Below, piece after piece: positions 1 through 6,677 of a DNA stretch of 11,366 nt (positions are counted from its first letter, which is position 1; every line of letters begins with the position of its first letter). The notes under the pieces are model-generated. The model saw nothing but the letters and a program-made list of their open reading frames with translations, ran no database searches and was not told the DNA's origin. The DNA is from Helicobacteraceae bacterium (GTDB taxonomy: Bacteria; Campylobacterota; Campylobacteria; Campylobacterales; Sulfurimonadaceae), in the NCBI GenBank assembly GCA_024635885.1, contig JAGXIA010000056.1, positions 1 through 11,366 on the forward strand, in the 5' to 3' direction. The position numbers and the translations under genes are program-made.

Positions 1-405
1 ATACAAGAACGAAATATTATAAAAGAAAAAAGACTTTTAGAAATAAGTGAGACAAAAGAGAAAATCAAACTGTTTTCGAGTTTTTTTTACAGTGATGAAG
101 ATGCAGAATTAAGACAGCTTTATAAAGAGTTTATATCAATTTCTTTAGTAAAGCAAGACAAAGATATGATGGACTTTCAGACGCAATGTTTTAACAGTTA
201 TTTCTCTTGGTTTCAGAAGATAATTCAAGATGGCATAGAGAAGAATGAACTTATTAAAGAATCGATTCAATTTTCAAGAGGACTTTTTGTAATGGCTGAG
301 GGAATGTTTATAGCGAGTGAAGTCACACATAGTATAGATGAATTAGAAAAAGAAATCCATGCCAATATAGATGCATTGTTTGAATTGATAGAGGTGAAAA
401 AATGA
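1..405 (+). CDS. TetR-family transcriptional regulator, C-terminal part (5' end outside window)
   Basis: Frame 1 is open from the first base of the window to the TGA at 403-405, giving 134 visible residues. TetR repressors are usually about 190-200 residues, so roughly the first 60, holding the DNA-binding helix-turn-helix, lie upstream of the window. What is seen is all-helical and fits the ligand-binding and dimerisation domain: a segment around FSRGLFVMAEGM and a final helix EKEIHANIDALFELI, typical of the TetR C-terminus. The ATG at 166 is only an internal methionine, because the reading frame continues upstream without a stop. The stop overlaps the start of the next gene (ATGA), so the regulator is co-translated with the efflux genes it most likely represses, with an exported compound as probable inducer. 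The family call rests on helix pattern and context, since the DNA-binding domain cannot be seen. Confidence 0.75.
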   Translation: MQERNIIKEKRLLEISETKEKIKLFSSFFYSDEDAELRQLYKEFISISLVKQDKDMMDFQTQCFNSYFSWFQKIIQDGIEKNELIKESIQFSRGLFVMAEGMFIASEVTHSIDELEKEIHANIDALFELIEVKK

Positions 406-1640
406 GAAGATTATTGTTATTTATAGTGCCGGTACTTATGTATGGCGATGGTCTCAAAGAATTGATAGACTACTCAACTAAGCAAAATGATCTGGTGATA
501 TCTAAAGAGTTTACTAAGCAAGCAAAATCCCAAAACTTAGAGTCAAAAAAAAGTGCTTATTTTCCAACTTTGGATGTCGGTGCATTTTACGCAAGAGATG
601 ATGAGCCAAGTCCTTTGCAACCGGGTGATGTTTACAGCGCTTATGCAAAAATCAGTTTTGATATATATGACGGTGGTAAAAAATCATCAAATATAAATCA
701 GGCCAAGAATGAGTTTAAGTCATCTTCTTTTGAGAGTGAAGCTACTAAAAAAAGTATTTCACTCCAAATTACTGAGAATTTTTTTAACATCAAAAGTTTA
801 GAATCAAGTTTAGAATCTAAAGAAGAAGCTCAAATATCTTTAAAAGCCCAGTTAGAGAGAATTATTAAATTTTATGAGGCTAAAGTTGCTACAAAAGATG
901 ATGTTGACAGATTACAAGCTGCTTACGATACGAATATATATGATATGGAATCACTGAAATTACAGATACTTTCACTTAAAAAATCACTAGAATTAAAAGT
1001 GGGTAAGAGTGTGGACATCTTAGATAACTCGAGTTTTACTAAAAAAGATGTGAATGAGTATGATACTTTGGACATTACAAAATCTTTAATGGCAAAAGAA
1101 GAGTCTATTAGAAACAGCTCCAATGCTGTAGACAGTGTCTACTACCCAAATATTAAGATAGAAGATACATATAGCCTTTATGGTTATGGGAGGCAAAGTG
1201 AGAAAGCTTCATTATATGGTATGACTCCCCTGGATAATCAAAACACGTTAATGCTGACACTGAATTTGAGACTTTTTGATTATGGACAAATAGAGAAGAG
1301 CAAAGAGGCTATTTTACTTGGTTCCAAAGCCTTAAATGCTCAAGTCTCTTATCAAAACAAAGAACAGAAAATTCAGTTTGAGTTGGCTAAATCTCGCATT
1401 TACACTACAAAGTTAAAAATAAAAAGTGCTAACAGTGCGCTAATCTCAGCAACAAGTGCCTTTGAGACTGTTGAGAAGAAATACGATGCCGGGATAGTTG
1501 ATTACGTAATCTATCTTGATGCTCTTTCAAGCAGGACAAGTGCAAAAGCACTTTATAAAAGCAGTTTAAATGATTTAGAACTTGCATACGCAATGTACTA
1601 TTTCTACGGGGGAAAAAATATTGAGGAGTTTATAAAATGA
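402..1640 (+). CDS. TolC-like outer membrane efflux channel (OEP family)
   Basis: This 412-residue protein is the probable outer-membrane exit duct of the tripartite pump encoded with the next two genes. A short signal peptide (MRRLLLFIVPVLMYG) opens it. Two OEP-type repeats follow. The first has FPTLDVGAFY near 54-63, a strand ending in YDGG (89-92) and long coiled-coil helices at about 95-200. The second has YYPNIKIEDTYS, LFDYGQ (291-296) and the helix-turn element KYDAGIVDY from about 360. The paired 'F/Y-D-x-G' strand ends and 'AG/AKV..D' helix-turn motifs are the hallmark of TolC-family proteins, and the length is normal to slightly short. The ATG has a GAGG about 7 bases upstream and overlaps the TetR stop. 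Its own stop overlaps the adaptor start, so translation is probably coupled. Substrate cannot be told from sequence. Confidence 0.87.
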   Translation: MRRLLLFIVPVLMYGDGLKELIDYSTKQNDLVISKEFTKQAKSQNLESKKSAYFPTLDVGAFYARDDEPSPLQPGDVYSAYAKISFDIYDGGKKSSNINQAKNEFKSSSFESEATKKSISLQITENFFNIKSLESSLESKEEAQISLKAQLERIIKFYEAKVATKDDVDRLQAAYDTNIYDMESLKLQILSLKKSLELKVGKSVDILDNSSFTKKDVNEYDTLDITKSLMAKEESIRNSSNAVDSVYYPNIKIEDTYSLYGYGRQSEKASLYGMTPLDNQNTLMLTLNLRLFDYGQIEKSKEAILLGSKALNAQVSYQNKEQKIQFELAKSRIYTTKLKIKSANSALISATSAFETVEKKYDAGIVDYVIYLDALSSRTSAKALYKSSLNDLELAYAMYYFYGGKNIEEFIK

Positions 1641-2347
1641 GAAAAGTACTAGTAGGATTATTTTTAATAATTTTTAGTTTGAGTGGCGCTGAGGTTTATA
1701 CAACCTTTAATGTTGAAGCTGGTCGCAGTGCAAATCTTGCCTTTATATCAAGCGGTATAGTTGAGAATGTAAATGTAGATATTGGTTCGGTTGTTAAAGA
1801 AAAAGATGTTTTAGCAAGTCTGCAAAACAGTGATATTAAAGCGATGCTAGAGAGTGCAGAAATAACGCTCAAGTACGCTAAAAAAGATTTTGACAGACAG
1901 ATTAAAATAAAAAACCTTATAGATGAGGCGAAATTTGACACTTTTGCCTATAAGTATGAAAATGCAAAAAGCCAGTTAGTCTATCAGCAGGCACTGTATA
2001 ATAAAACATTTTTAAAAGCTCCATTTGAGGGTATTATTTATGAAAAAGATATTGAGATAGGTGATGCAGTCAGCGGTATGATGCTAAAAACTGTTTTTAA
2101 GATTCAGAGTGTAAAAAAAAGAAAACTGATTTTAGAATTTGATCAAAAATATAACAAGATCGTAAAAGCAGGACAAACATTTAAATACAGTGTTGATGGA
2201 GATCAAAAAGTCTATGAAGGAATTATTTCAAAAGTATATCCACATGCCAACACTAACAACAGAAAGATAAAAGCAGAGGTAATTGCCGAAGGCTTTATGG
2301 TCGGGCTCTTTGGTGATGGCATTATAATCACTCCTGAAGCTAAGTAG
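1637..2347 (+). CDS. Short periplasmic adaptor (membrane fusion protein) of an RND efflux system
   Basis: A 236-residue periplasmic linker expected to bridge the inner-membrane pump and the TolC-like channel. The signal peptide is MRKVLVGLFLIIFSLSGA; there is no lipobox cysteine, so it is not an obvious lipoprotein. The first lipoyl half-motif is at about 35-65 (SGIVENVNVDIGSVVKEKDV), a short alpha-hairpin at about 66-125, and the second lipoyl half at about 126-145 (LKAPFEGIIYEKDIEIGDAV), which is the classic adaptor signature. A beta-barrel domain follows at about 155-230. The protein then stops, so the C-terminal membrane-proximal domain found in AcrA- or MexA-length adaptors (about 370-400 residues) appears to be missing. 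The start is supported by GAGGAG at 1623-1628 and by the 4-base overlap with the channel gene. The neighbouring pump and channel make the role clear; the shortness is the odd point. Confidence 0.85.
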   Translation: MRKVLVGLFLIIFSLSGAEVYTTFNVEAGRSANLAFISSGIVENVNVDIGSVVKEKDVLASLQNSDIKAMLESAEITLKYAKKDFDRQIKIKNLIDEAKFDTFAYKYENAKSQLVYQQALYNKTFLKAPFEGIIYEKDIEIGDAVSGMMLKTVFKIQSVKKRKLILEFDQKYNKIVKAGQTFKYSVDGDQKVYEGIISKVYPHANTNNRKIKAEVIAEGFMVGLFGDGIIITPEAK

Positions 2348-2353
2348 GTACAG

Positions 2354-5300
2354 ATGTATAAAATAGCAATAACGAGACCGATAGCTACTCTTATGTATGT
2401 TATAACATTAGTCATATTCGGCTATATGAGTTTCAAATCAATGCCCTCAGCCCTTTTTCCAAACATAGATTTTCCTATTGTTACAATTAAAACGATTTAT
2501 CCTGGTGCAGAGTCGAGTACAGTTGAGTCTCAGGTAACAGATAAAGTAGAAGAGGCAATCTCAAGCATTGGCGGGGTTGACAGTATAACTTCGACAACAA
2601 GTGAGGGTGCGAGTGTTGTTATGGTCAAGTTCTTTTTAGAGCGTGACATAAATGAAGCAACAAATGATGTAAGAGACAAAGTCTCAGCGGTCATACTCCC
2701 TCGTGATGCAAAAATGCCTCTTGTAAGTAAACTAGATATTGGCGGCGCTTCTGTCATAAATGTTTTTTTAACGGCGAAAAAAGATAATCTGCAAGAACTT
2801 ATGGTATTTGCAGATGAAAAGGTTAAACCGCAGCTTGAAAAAATTAACGGTGTGGGTGCGATTAACATTTTGGGCTATAAAGACAGAGAAATAAAAATAT
2901 TTCCACATGCCGACCTTTTAAACAAATACGGCATAACTATTTCAGAATTAAATTCTATTGTGGCAAGAGAAAATATAAAAATCGGCGGCGGTAAACTCAT
3001 TACATCCACTGAAGAGTTTATACTCAAAACCAAGGCTGATGCACTGAGTGTAAAAGAGCTTGAAAATATATTTATAAAAGATGATATAAGACTAAAAGAT
3101 ATAGCCCATATTGAAGATACTCTCAGTGATGCTAAAAGTTATGCTTCTTATAACGGTACTGAAGGGGTTATGCTTGAGGTTCAAAAAATATCAGGAACAA
3201 ACACTCTTGACATTATTAAACGTGTCAAAGGAACTATCCCATCATTAGAAAAAATGGCCGGAGACAGCTTCGGTGTTCAAACGCTTCAAGATACTTCACC
3301 ATTTATTATTCACTCTTTGGAAGATGTTGAATTTGACCTTATATATGGTGCATTTTTAGCCGTAGTTATCATCTTTTTCTTCTTAAGAAATATGACTATT
3401 ACCATAGTTTCTGCTCTATCTATTCCTATTTCTATTATGGGTACGATAGCTCTGATGAACTATATGGGTTTTGATCTCAATAAAATGACGCTTATCGGAC
3501 TTACGCTTTCCATCGGAATTATTATAGATGATGCTATTGTTGTCCTGGAAAACATCTATAAAAAGATGGAAGCAGGCATGGGCAAGTTTGAAGCAGCATT
3601 TGAGGGTACAAAAGAGATGGCATTTGCAATCCTTGCCATCTCAGCAATGTTGCTTGCAGTATTTATTCCAGTGTCAAATATGAGCGGAATAGTCGGCAAG
3701 TTCTTTGAGAGTTTTGCGATGACTGTCGGTTTTGCCATTGTAATATCATTCACAATTGCGATGACTTTTATGCCTACTACGAGTGCCAGAGTCTTGCAAA
3801 AAGGCGAAAGCAGATTCTATAACCTAACAGAGCCATTTTTTAAATCTTTAGAAAAGATATATGAAGTTATTTTAAAAGGTGTGCTTAGATTTAAAGTTAT
3901 TACCTTAATTTTGGTCCTTGCATTGTTTTTTGGTAGTTTAAGTCTCTTTCCAAAAATAGGTATGAATTTTATACCAAAAGAAGATAAATCAGAATTTGAG
4001 ATTAAAATAAAAGCAGATTCAGGCATATCACTTGAAGAGATGATCGTAAAGTCTAAAGTAATTGAAGACTTGGTAAGAAAAGATGAAAATGTTCAGTTTA
4101 CAACCTTAAGTGTCGGTTATAACAGTGTTCAAGAGAAAAACAAGTCTTTAATCTATGTAAAATTAGTGGACAAAGACAAAAGAGCAATCAATCAAGAGCA
4201 GATTGTCCAAAATTTTAGAGAGAAGCTCAAACCATTGCAAAAAGATATGCAGATAACAGCCGCAGCTATTCCAAATATAAAAGGAGCTGGTGTCTCTGTT
4301 CCGTATCAAATAGTTTTAAAAGCTGATTCATTTGAAGATTTGTCGCTTGCTACTAAAAACTTAACTGAGTATTTGGCACAGAAAAAAGGTTTTGTTGATA
4401 TTGATACAAACTTGGATGAGGGGAAACCTCAAATCGATATTAATATTTTAAGAGAAAACGCTAACAGATTTGGCATTTCAGCTTCACAAATATCACAAGC
4501 GATCTCTACTGCTTTTTCAAGTGACTTGGAAGTCTCATATTTTGAAGAAAACGGAAAACAGTACAACATCACTTTAAGATTTGATGATGCAAACAGAGTC
4601 ACAATTGAAGACATTAAAAAACTTCAACTCAGAGCAAATAATGGAAAACTGGTATATCTGGATGGTTTAGTTACTTTTAGTAAAACTACTTCTTTAGCCT
4701 CTATCAACCATTTTGACAGACAAAGACAGGTTACGGTCTATGCTGATCTATTTGAGCTTGACTTAGGCGGTGCGGTTAATTATACGAAAGAAAAAATTGA
4801 TGAATTAATGCCTGCCGGTGTTACTTACAGATTTACAGGTTTTGCAGAAGAGATGGTAAAAACAGGGCAGGCATTTGTTGCTGCGCTTGGATTGTCTATA
4901 ATTTTGATGTTTATTATTTTGGCAGTCTTGTATGAATCATTAATTCAGCCCCTTATTATTATGGTGGCATTGCCGCTAAGTATTATAGGTGTAATGCTCG
5001 CTCTTTATATAAGTGGTCTGCAGTTTAGCCTTTTTGTAATGATTGGCTTTATGCTTCTTATGGGCATGGTCGGAAAAAATTCTGTCTTGCTTGTAGACTT
5101 TGCTAACAGTGCAATGACTAGAGGCAAAAATGCAGATGAAGCGCTCATAGAAGCTGGAGAGAAAAGACTTCGTCCTATTCTTATGACGACGCTTGCTATG
5201 GTATTTGCAATGCTTCCTCTTGCTATTTCTGATGGACTGGGAAGCGAGACAAAAGCTCCTATGGCTATTTCAATTATAGGCGGACTTATAAGTTCTATGA

Positions 5301-5395
5301 TTTTGACTCTTCTTGTTGTTCCGGTTTTGTATAAACTAATTAATCCTGTTGACAGATGGTTGAGAAAATTTTATGAAAGCAAAGAGGTACTATAA
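2354..5395 (+). CDS. RND-family inner membrane efflux pump (AcrB/MexB-like, HAE1 type)
   Basis: This 1013-residue proton-driven transporter would pump substrates from the periplasm or inner membrane into the TolC-like duct. Its length and layout match AcrB: TM1 at about 10-30 followed by a large periplasmic domain with PNIDFPIV and YPGAESSTVE, a central block of helices from about residue 330, a second periplasmic loop beginning after FPKIGMNFIPKEDKSEF, and C-terminal helices ending in VPVLYKLINPVDRW. The proton-relay residues are present: the aspartate pair D392-D393 in GIIIDDAIVVLEN (AcrB D407/D408), K908 in GKNSVLLVD (AcrB K940) and T945 in RPILMTT (AcrB T978). It should therefore be an active pump. 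It begins 6 bases after the adaptor, behind only a weak AGG at 2346-2348, so it probably depends on upstream translation. The substrate is unknown; the HAE1 rather than heavy-metal (CusA) class fits the DD motif. Confidence 0.93.
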   Translation: MYKIAITRPIATLMYVITLVIFGYMSFKSMPSALFPNIDFPIVTIKTIYPGAESSTVESQVTDKVEEAISSIGGVDSITSTTSEGASVVMVKFFLERDINEATNDVRDKVSAVILPRDAKMPLVSKLDIGGASVINVFLTAKKDNLQELMVFADEKVKPQLEKINGVGAINILGYKDREIKIFPHADLLNKYGITISELNSIVARENIKIGGGKLITSTEEFILKTKADALSVKELENIFIKDDIRLKDIAHIEDTLSDAKSYASYNGTEGVMLEVQKISGTNTLDIIKRVKGTIPSLEKMAGDSFGVQTLQDTSPFIIHSLEDVEFDLIYGAFLAVVIIFFFLRNMTITIVSALSIPISIMGTIALMNYMGFDLNKMTLIGLTLSIGIIIDDAIVVLENIYKKMEAGMGKFEAAFEGTKEMAFAILAISAMLLAVFIPVSNMSGIVGKFFESFAMTVGFAIVISFTIAMTFMPTTSARVLQKGESRFYNLTEPFFKSLEKIYEVILKGVLRFKVITLILVLALFFGSLSLFPKIGMNFIPKEDKSEFEIKIKADSGISLEEMIVKSKVIEDLVRKDENVQFTTLSVGYNSVQEKNKSLIYVKLVDKDKRAINQEQIVQNFREKLKPLQKDMQITAAAIPNIKGAGVSVPYQIVLKADSFEDLSLATKNLTEYLAQKKGFVDIDTNLDEGKPQIDINILRENANRFGISASQISQAISTAFSSDLEVSYFEENGKQYNITLRFDDANRVTIEDIKKLQLRANNGKLVYLDGLVTFSKTTSLASINHFDRQRQVTVYADLFELDLGGAVNYTKEKIDELMPAGVTYRFTGFAEEMVKTGQAFVAALGLSIILMFIILAVLYESLIQPLIIMVALPLSIIGVMLALYISGLQFSLFVMIGFMLLMGMVGKNSVLLVDFANSAMTRGKNADEALIEAGEKRLRPILMTTLAMVFAMLPLAISDGLGSETKAPMAISIIGGLISSMILTLLVVPVLYKLINPVDRWLRKFYESKEVL

Positions 5396-5415
5396 ATATA
5401 ATTTAATTTTATATT
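5395..5415. repeat. AT-only inverted repeat at the end of the efflux operon
   Basis: AATATAA at 5395-5401 is the exact reverse complement of TTATATT at 5409-5415, with a 7-base loop. It begins at the last base of the pump stop codon and is followed shortly by a T-run (5418-5423). It could be a very weak intrinsic terminator or an operator, but a stem of only A-T pairs is unstable and such repeats arise readily by chance in DNA of this composition. Confidence 0.3.
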
Positions 5416-5444
5416 GATTTTTTATTTAAATTTTTCATCTAAAA

Positions 5445-5485
5445 GCATTGTTTAAGTTGCATTGGAATAAAGTTGTTATTAATAA
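5445..5485. promoter_or_regulatory. Direct repeat and palindrome upstream of hydA, possible regulator sites
   Basis: GCATTG occurs at 5445-5450 and again at 5459-5464, 14 bases apart. Then the perfect palindrome TTATTAATAA lies at 5476-5485, about 27 bases before the hydA start codon. A site so placed could overlap the promoter or the transcription start and bind a dimeric regulator such as a nickel, redox or CRP/FNR-type factor. The sequence does not match the classic FNR box, and no regulator can be named from it. Confidence 0.3.
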
Positions 5486-5501
5486 GTAATTCTTGTGTAA
5501 T

Positions 5502-5505
5502 GGAG
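5502..5505 (+). promoter_or_regulatory. Ribosome binding site fixing the hydA start at 5512
   Basis: GGAG stands 6 bases before the ATG at 5512. The in-frame upstream alternatives, a TTG at 5473 and an ATG at 5500, have no comparable purine-rich site; the ATG at 5500 overlaps the GGAG itself. The 5512 start is therefore preferred. Confidence 0.7.
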
Positions 5506-5511
5506 TGTATT

Positions 5512-6663
5512 ATGGAAAGTAACAGTTTATTTGAAAAATTGTCTTCTAGATTAGACGAGTTATCAAGCCTTCCGAAATTAGATGATGAGGTTTCGATTTC
5601 AACCTTAATTGAAGAAAAAGGTTTTTCTAGAAGAGAATTCATGGGTTGGGCTGGAGCTATGACATCTATGTTAATGTTGCCGGCGAGTTTTACTCCATTA
5701 GTTGCTAAAGCAGCTGAAATGGCAGATAGATTGCCCTTAGTATGGCTGCATATGGCAGAATGTACGGGATGTAGTGAATCTTTACTAAGGTCAGCAAGTC
5801 CGAGTATAGATAGTTTGATATTTGACTATATTTCGCTTGAATATCATGAAACGATTATGGCAGCTGCTGGCTGGCAAGCTGAACAAAATCTTGAACATGC
5901 CATCGAAAAATATAAAGGCAGATATATTTTAATGGTTGAGGGTGGTATTCCACATGGTCAAAGTGATTACTTTTTAACAATTGGTGCTCACGCTAAAACA
6001 GGAGAAGAAATTGCACTAAATGCTTCTGAACATGCAGCTGCTATTTTTGCCATCGGCACATGTTCCTCTTTTGGCGGTGTTCAAGCCGCTGCCCCAAATC
6101 CTACAAATGCTACGGCATTAAGTAATGTAACAAGCAAACCGGTTATTAATGTTCCGGGATGTCCTCCAAGTGAGAGTAATATTGTAGGAACACTTTTACA
6201 TTTTATTTTATACGGAACTCTTCCAGCACTTGATGTTTACAATAGACCAAAATGGGCTTATGGACATAGAATCCATGATGCTTGTGAGAGAAGAGGTCGT
6301 TTTGATGCTGGTGAATTTGTACAACAGTTTGGTGATGATGGAGCCAAGAACGGCTATTGTCTTTATAAGGTAGGTTGTAAAGGACCGTATACATTTAACA
6401 ACTGTTCAACACAAAAGTTTAATCAAGGTACCTCTTGGCCTGTTCAAGCCGGACATGGTTGTATGGGCTGTAGTGAGCCTAGTTTTTGGGATACTATGGG
6501 CATTGTTCATGAACCATTGGGCAACAGACTTTATCATACGGCATTCGGTGGACTGGGTTCTGATGCTACAGCGGATAAAATTGGTAGAGGAATATTGACT
6601 GTAACTGCAATTGGAATCGCGGCACACGCAGCCATTTCTATAATCAAAAAACCAAAAGAATAG
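5512..6663 (+). CDS. hydA: Membrane-bound uptake [NiFe]-hydrogenase, small (FeS) subunit
   Basis: This 383-residue subunit carries electrons from the Ni-Fe site in HydB through three iron-sulphur clusters to cytochrome b HydC, on the periplasmic face of the inner membrane. A twin-arginine signal (SRREFMGWAGAM, R40-R41, with the hydrophobic stretch to about 68) directs folded export by Tat, probably carrying HydB along. Proximal cluster ligands are C84 and C87 (ECTGCSE), C184 (GTCSSF) and C217 (PGCPP). Distal ligands are H255, C258, C283 and C289. Medial 3Fe-4S ligands are C298, C317 and C320 (HGCMGCSE). All ten cysteines after the signal are used as ligands; the two extra proximal cysteines of oxygen-tolerant enzymes are absent (G86 in CTGC). 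A C-terminal helix at about 361-378 anchors it in the membrane. The start chosen is the ATG with GGAG 6 bases upstream. Group 1 uptake hydrogenase, campylobacterial type. Confidence 0.96.
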   Translation: MESNSLFEKLSSRLDELSSLPKLDDEVSISTLIEEKGFSRREFMGWAGAMTSMLMLPASFTPLVAKAAEMADRLPLVWLHMAECTGCSESLLRSASPSIDSLIFDYISLEYHETIMAAAGWQAEQNLEHAIEKYKGRYILMVEGGIPHGQSDYFLTIGAHAKTGEEIALNASEHAAAIFAIGTCSSFGGVQAAAPNPTNATALSNVTSKPVINVPGCPPSESNIVGTLLHFILYGTLPALDVYNRPKWAYGHRIHDACERRGRFDAGEFVQQFGDDGAKNGYCLYKVGCKGPYTFNNCSTQKFNQGTSWPVQAGHGCMGCSEPSFWDTMGIVHEPLGNRLYHTAFGGLGSDATADKIGRGILTVTAIGIAAHAAISIIKKPKE

Positions 6664-6677
6664 TTGAGGAGTCAGAT

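Larger units (their letters stand above)
5396..5511 (+). promoter_or_regulatory. Intergenic region between efflux and hydrogenase operons; probable hydA promoter region
   Basis: These 116 bases are the only substantial non-coding gap in the window and lie directly before the hydrogenase operon, so they most likely contain its promoter. The region is almost entirely A and T. A perfect TATAAT lies at 5397-5402, immediately after the pump stop codon, but no good -35 box stands at the right distance; Campylobacterota sigma-70 promoters often lack one. A second, weaker candidate is an extended -10-like TGTTATTAA at 5474-5482, much closer to the gene. The start site cannot be decided by eye. No GC-rich hairpin that would separate the two operons is visible. 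Confidence 0.5.

Noticed and set aside
166..405. A separate small protein starting at the ATG at 166
   Set aside because: The frame is open without a stop back to base 1 and the upstream residues continue the helical TetR C-terminal domain, so this is an internal methionine of a gene cut by the window edge.
2530..2868. 112-codon open frame on the minus strand inside the pump gene, and the other minus-strand frames of 60-84 codons
   Set aside because: They lie opposite strongly conserved genes, have no ribosome binding sites or recognisable domains, and are expected shadows of the coding strand.
5441..5464. Sigma-54 promoter (TTGCA at 5457-5461 upstream of hydA)
   Set aside because: The required GG of the -24 element is missing at the right distance; only the -12-like TTGCA is present.
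5476..5485. FNR or CRP box at the palindrome before hydA
   Set aside because: The half-sites do not match TTGAT or TGTGA; only a plain AT palindrome is seen, so no regulator can be named.
5473..5511. Longer hydA beginning at TTG 5473 (13 extra residues) or at ATG 5500
   Set aside because: Neither has a ribosome binding site, the ATG at 5500 overlaps the GGAG that serves the ATG at 5512, and the extra residues add nothing recognisable to the Tat signal.
5763..5780. Oxygen-tolerant (group 1d) hydrogenase
   Set aside because: The proximal motif is CTGCSE rather than the cysteine-rich CTCCSE type, and no extra cysteine is available elsewhere.
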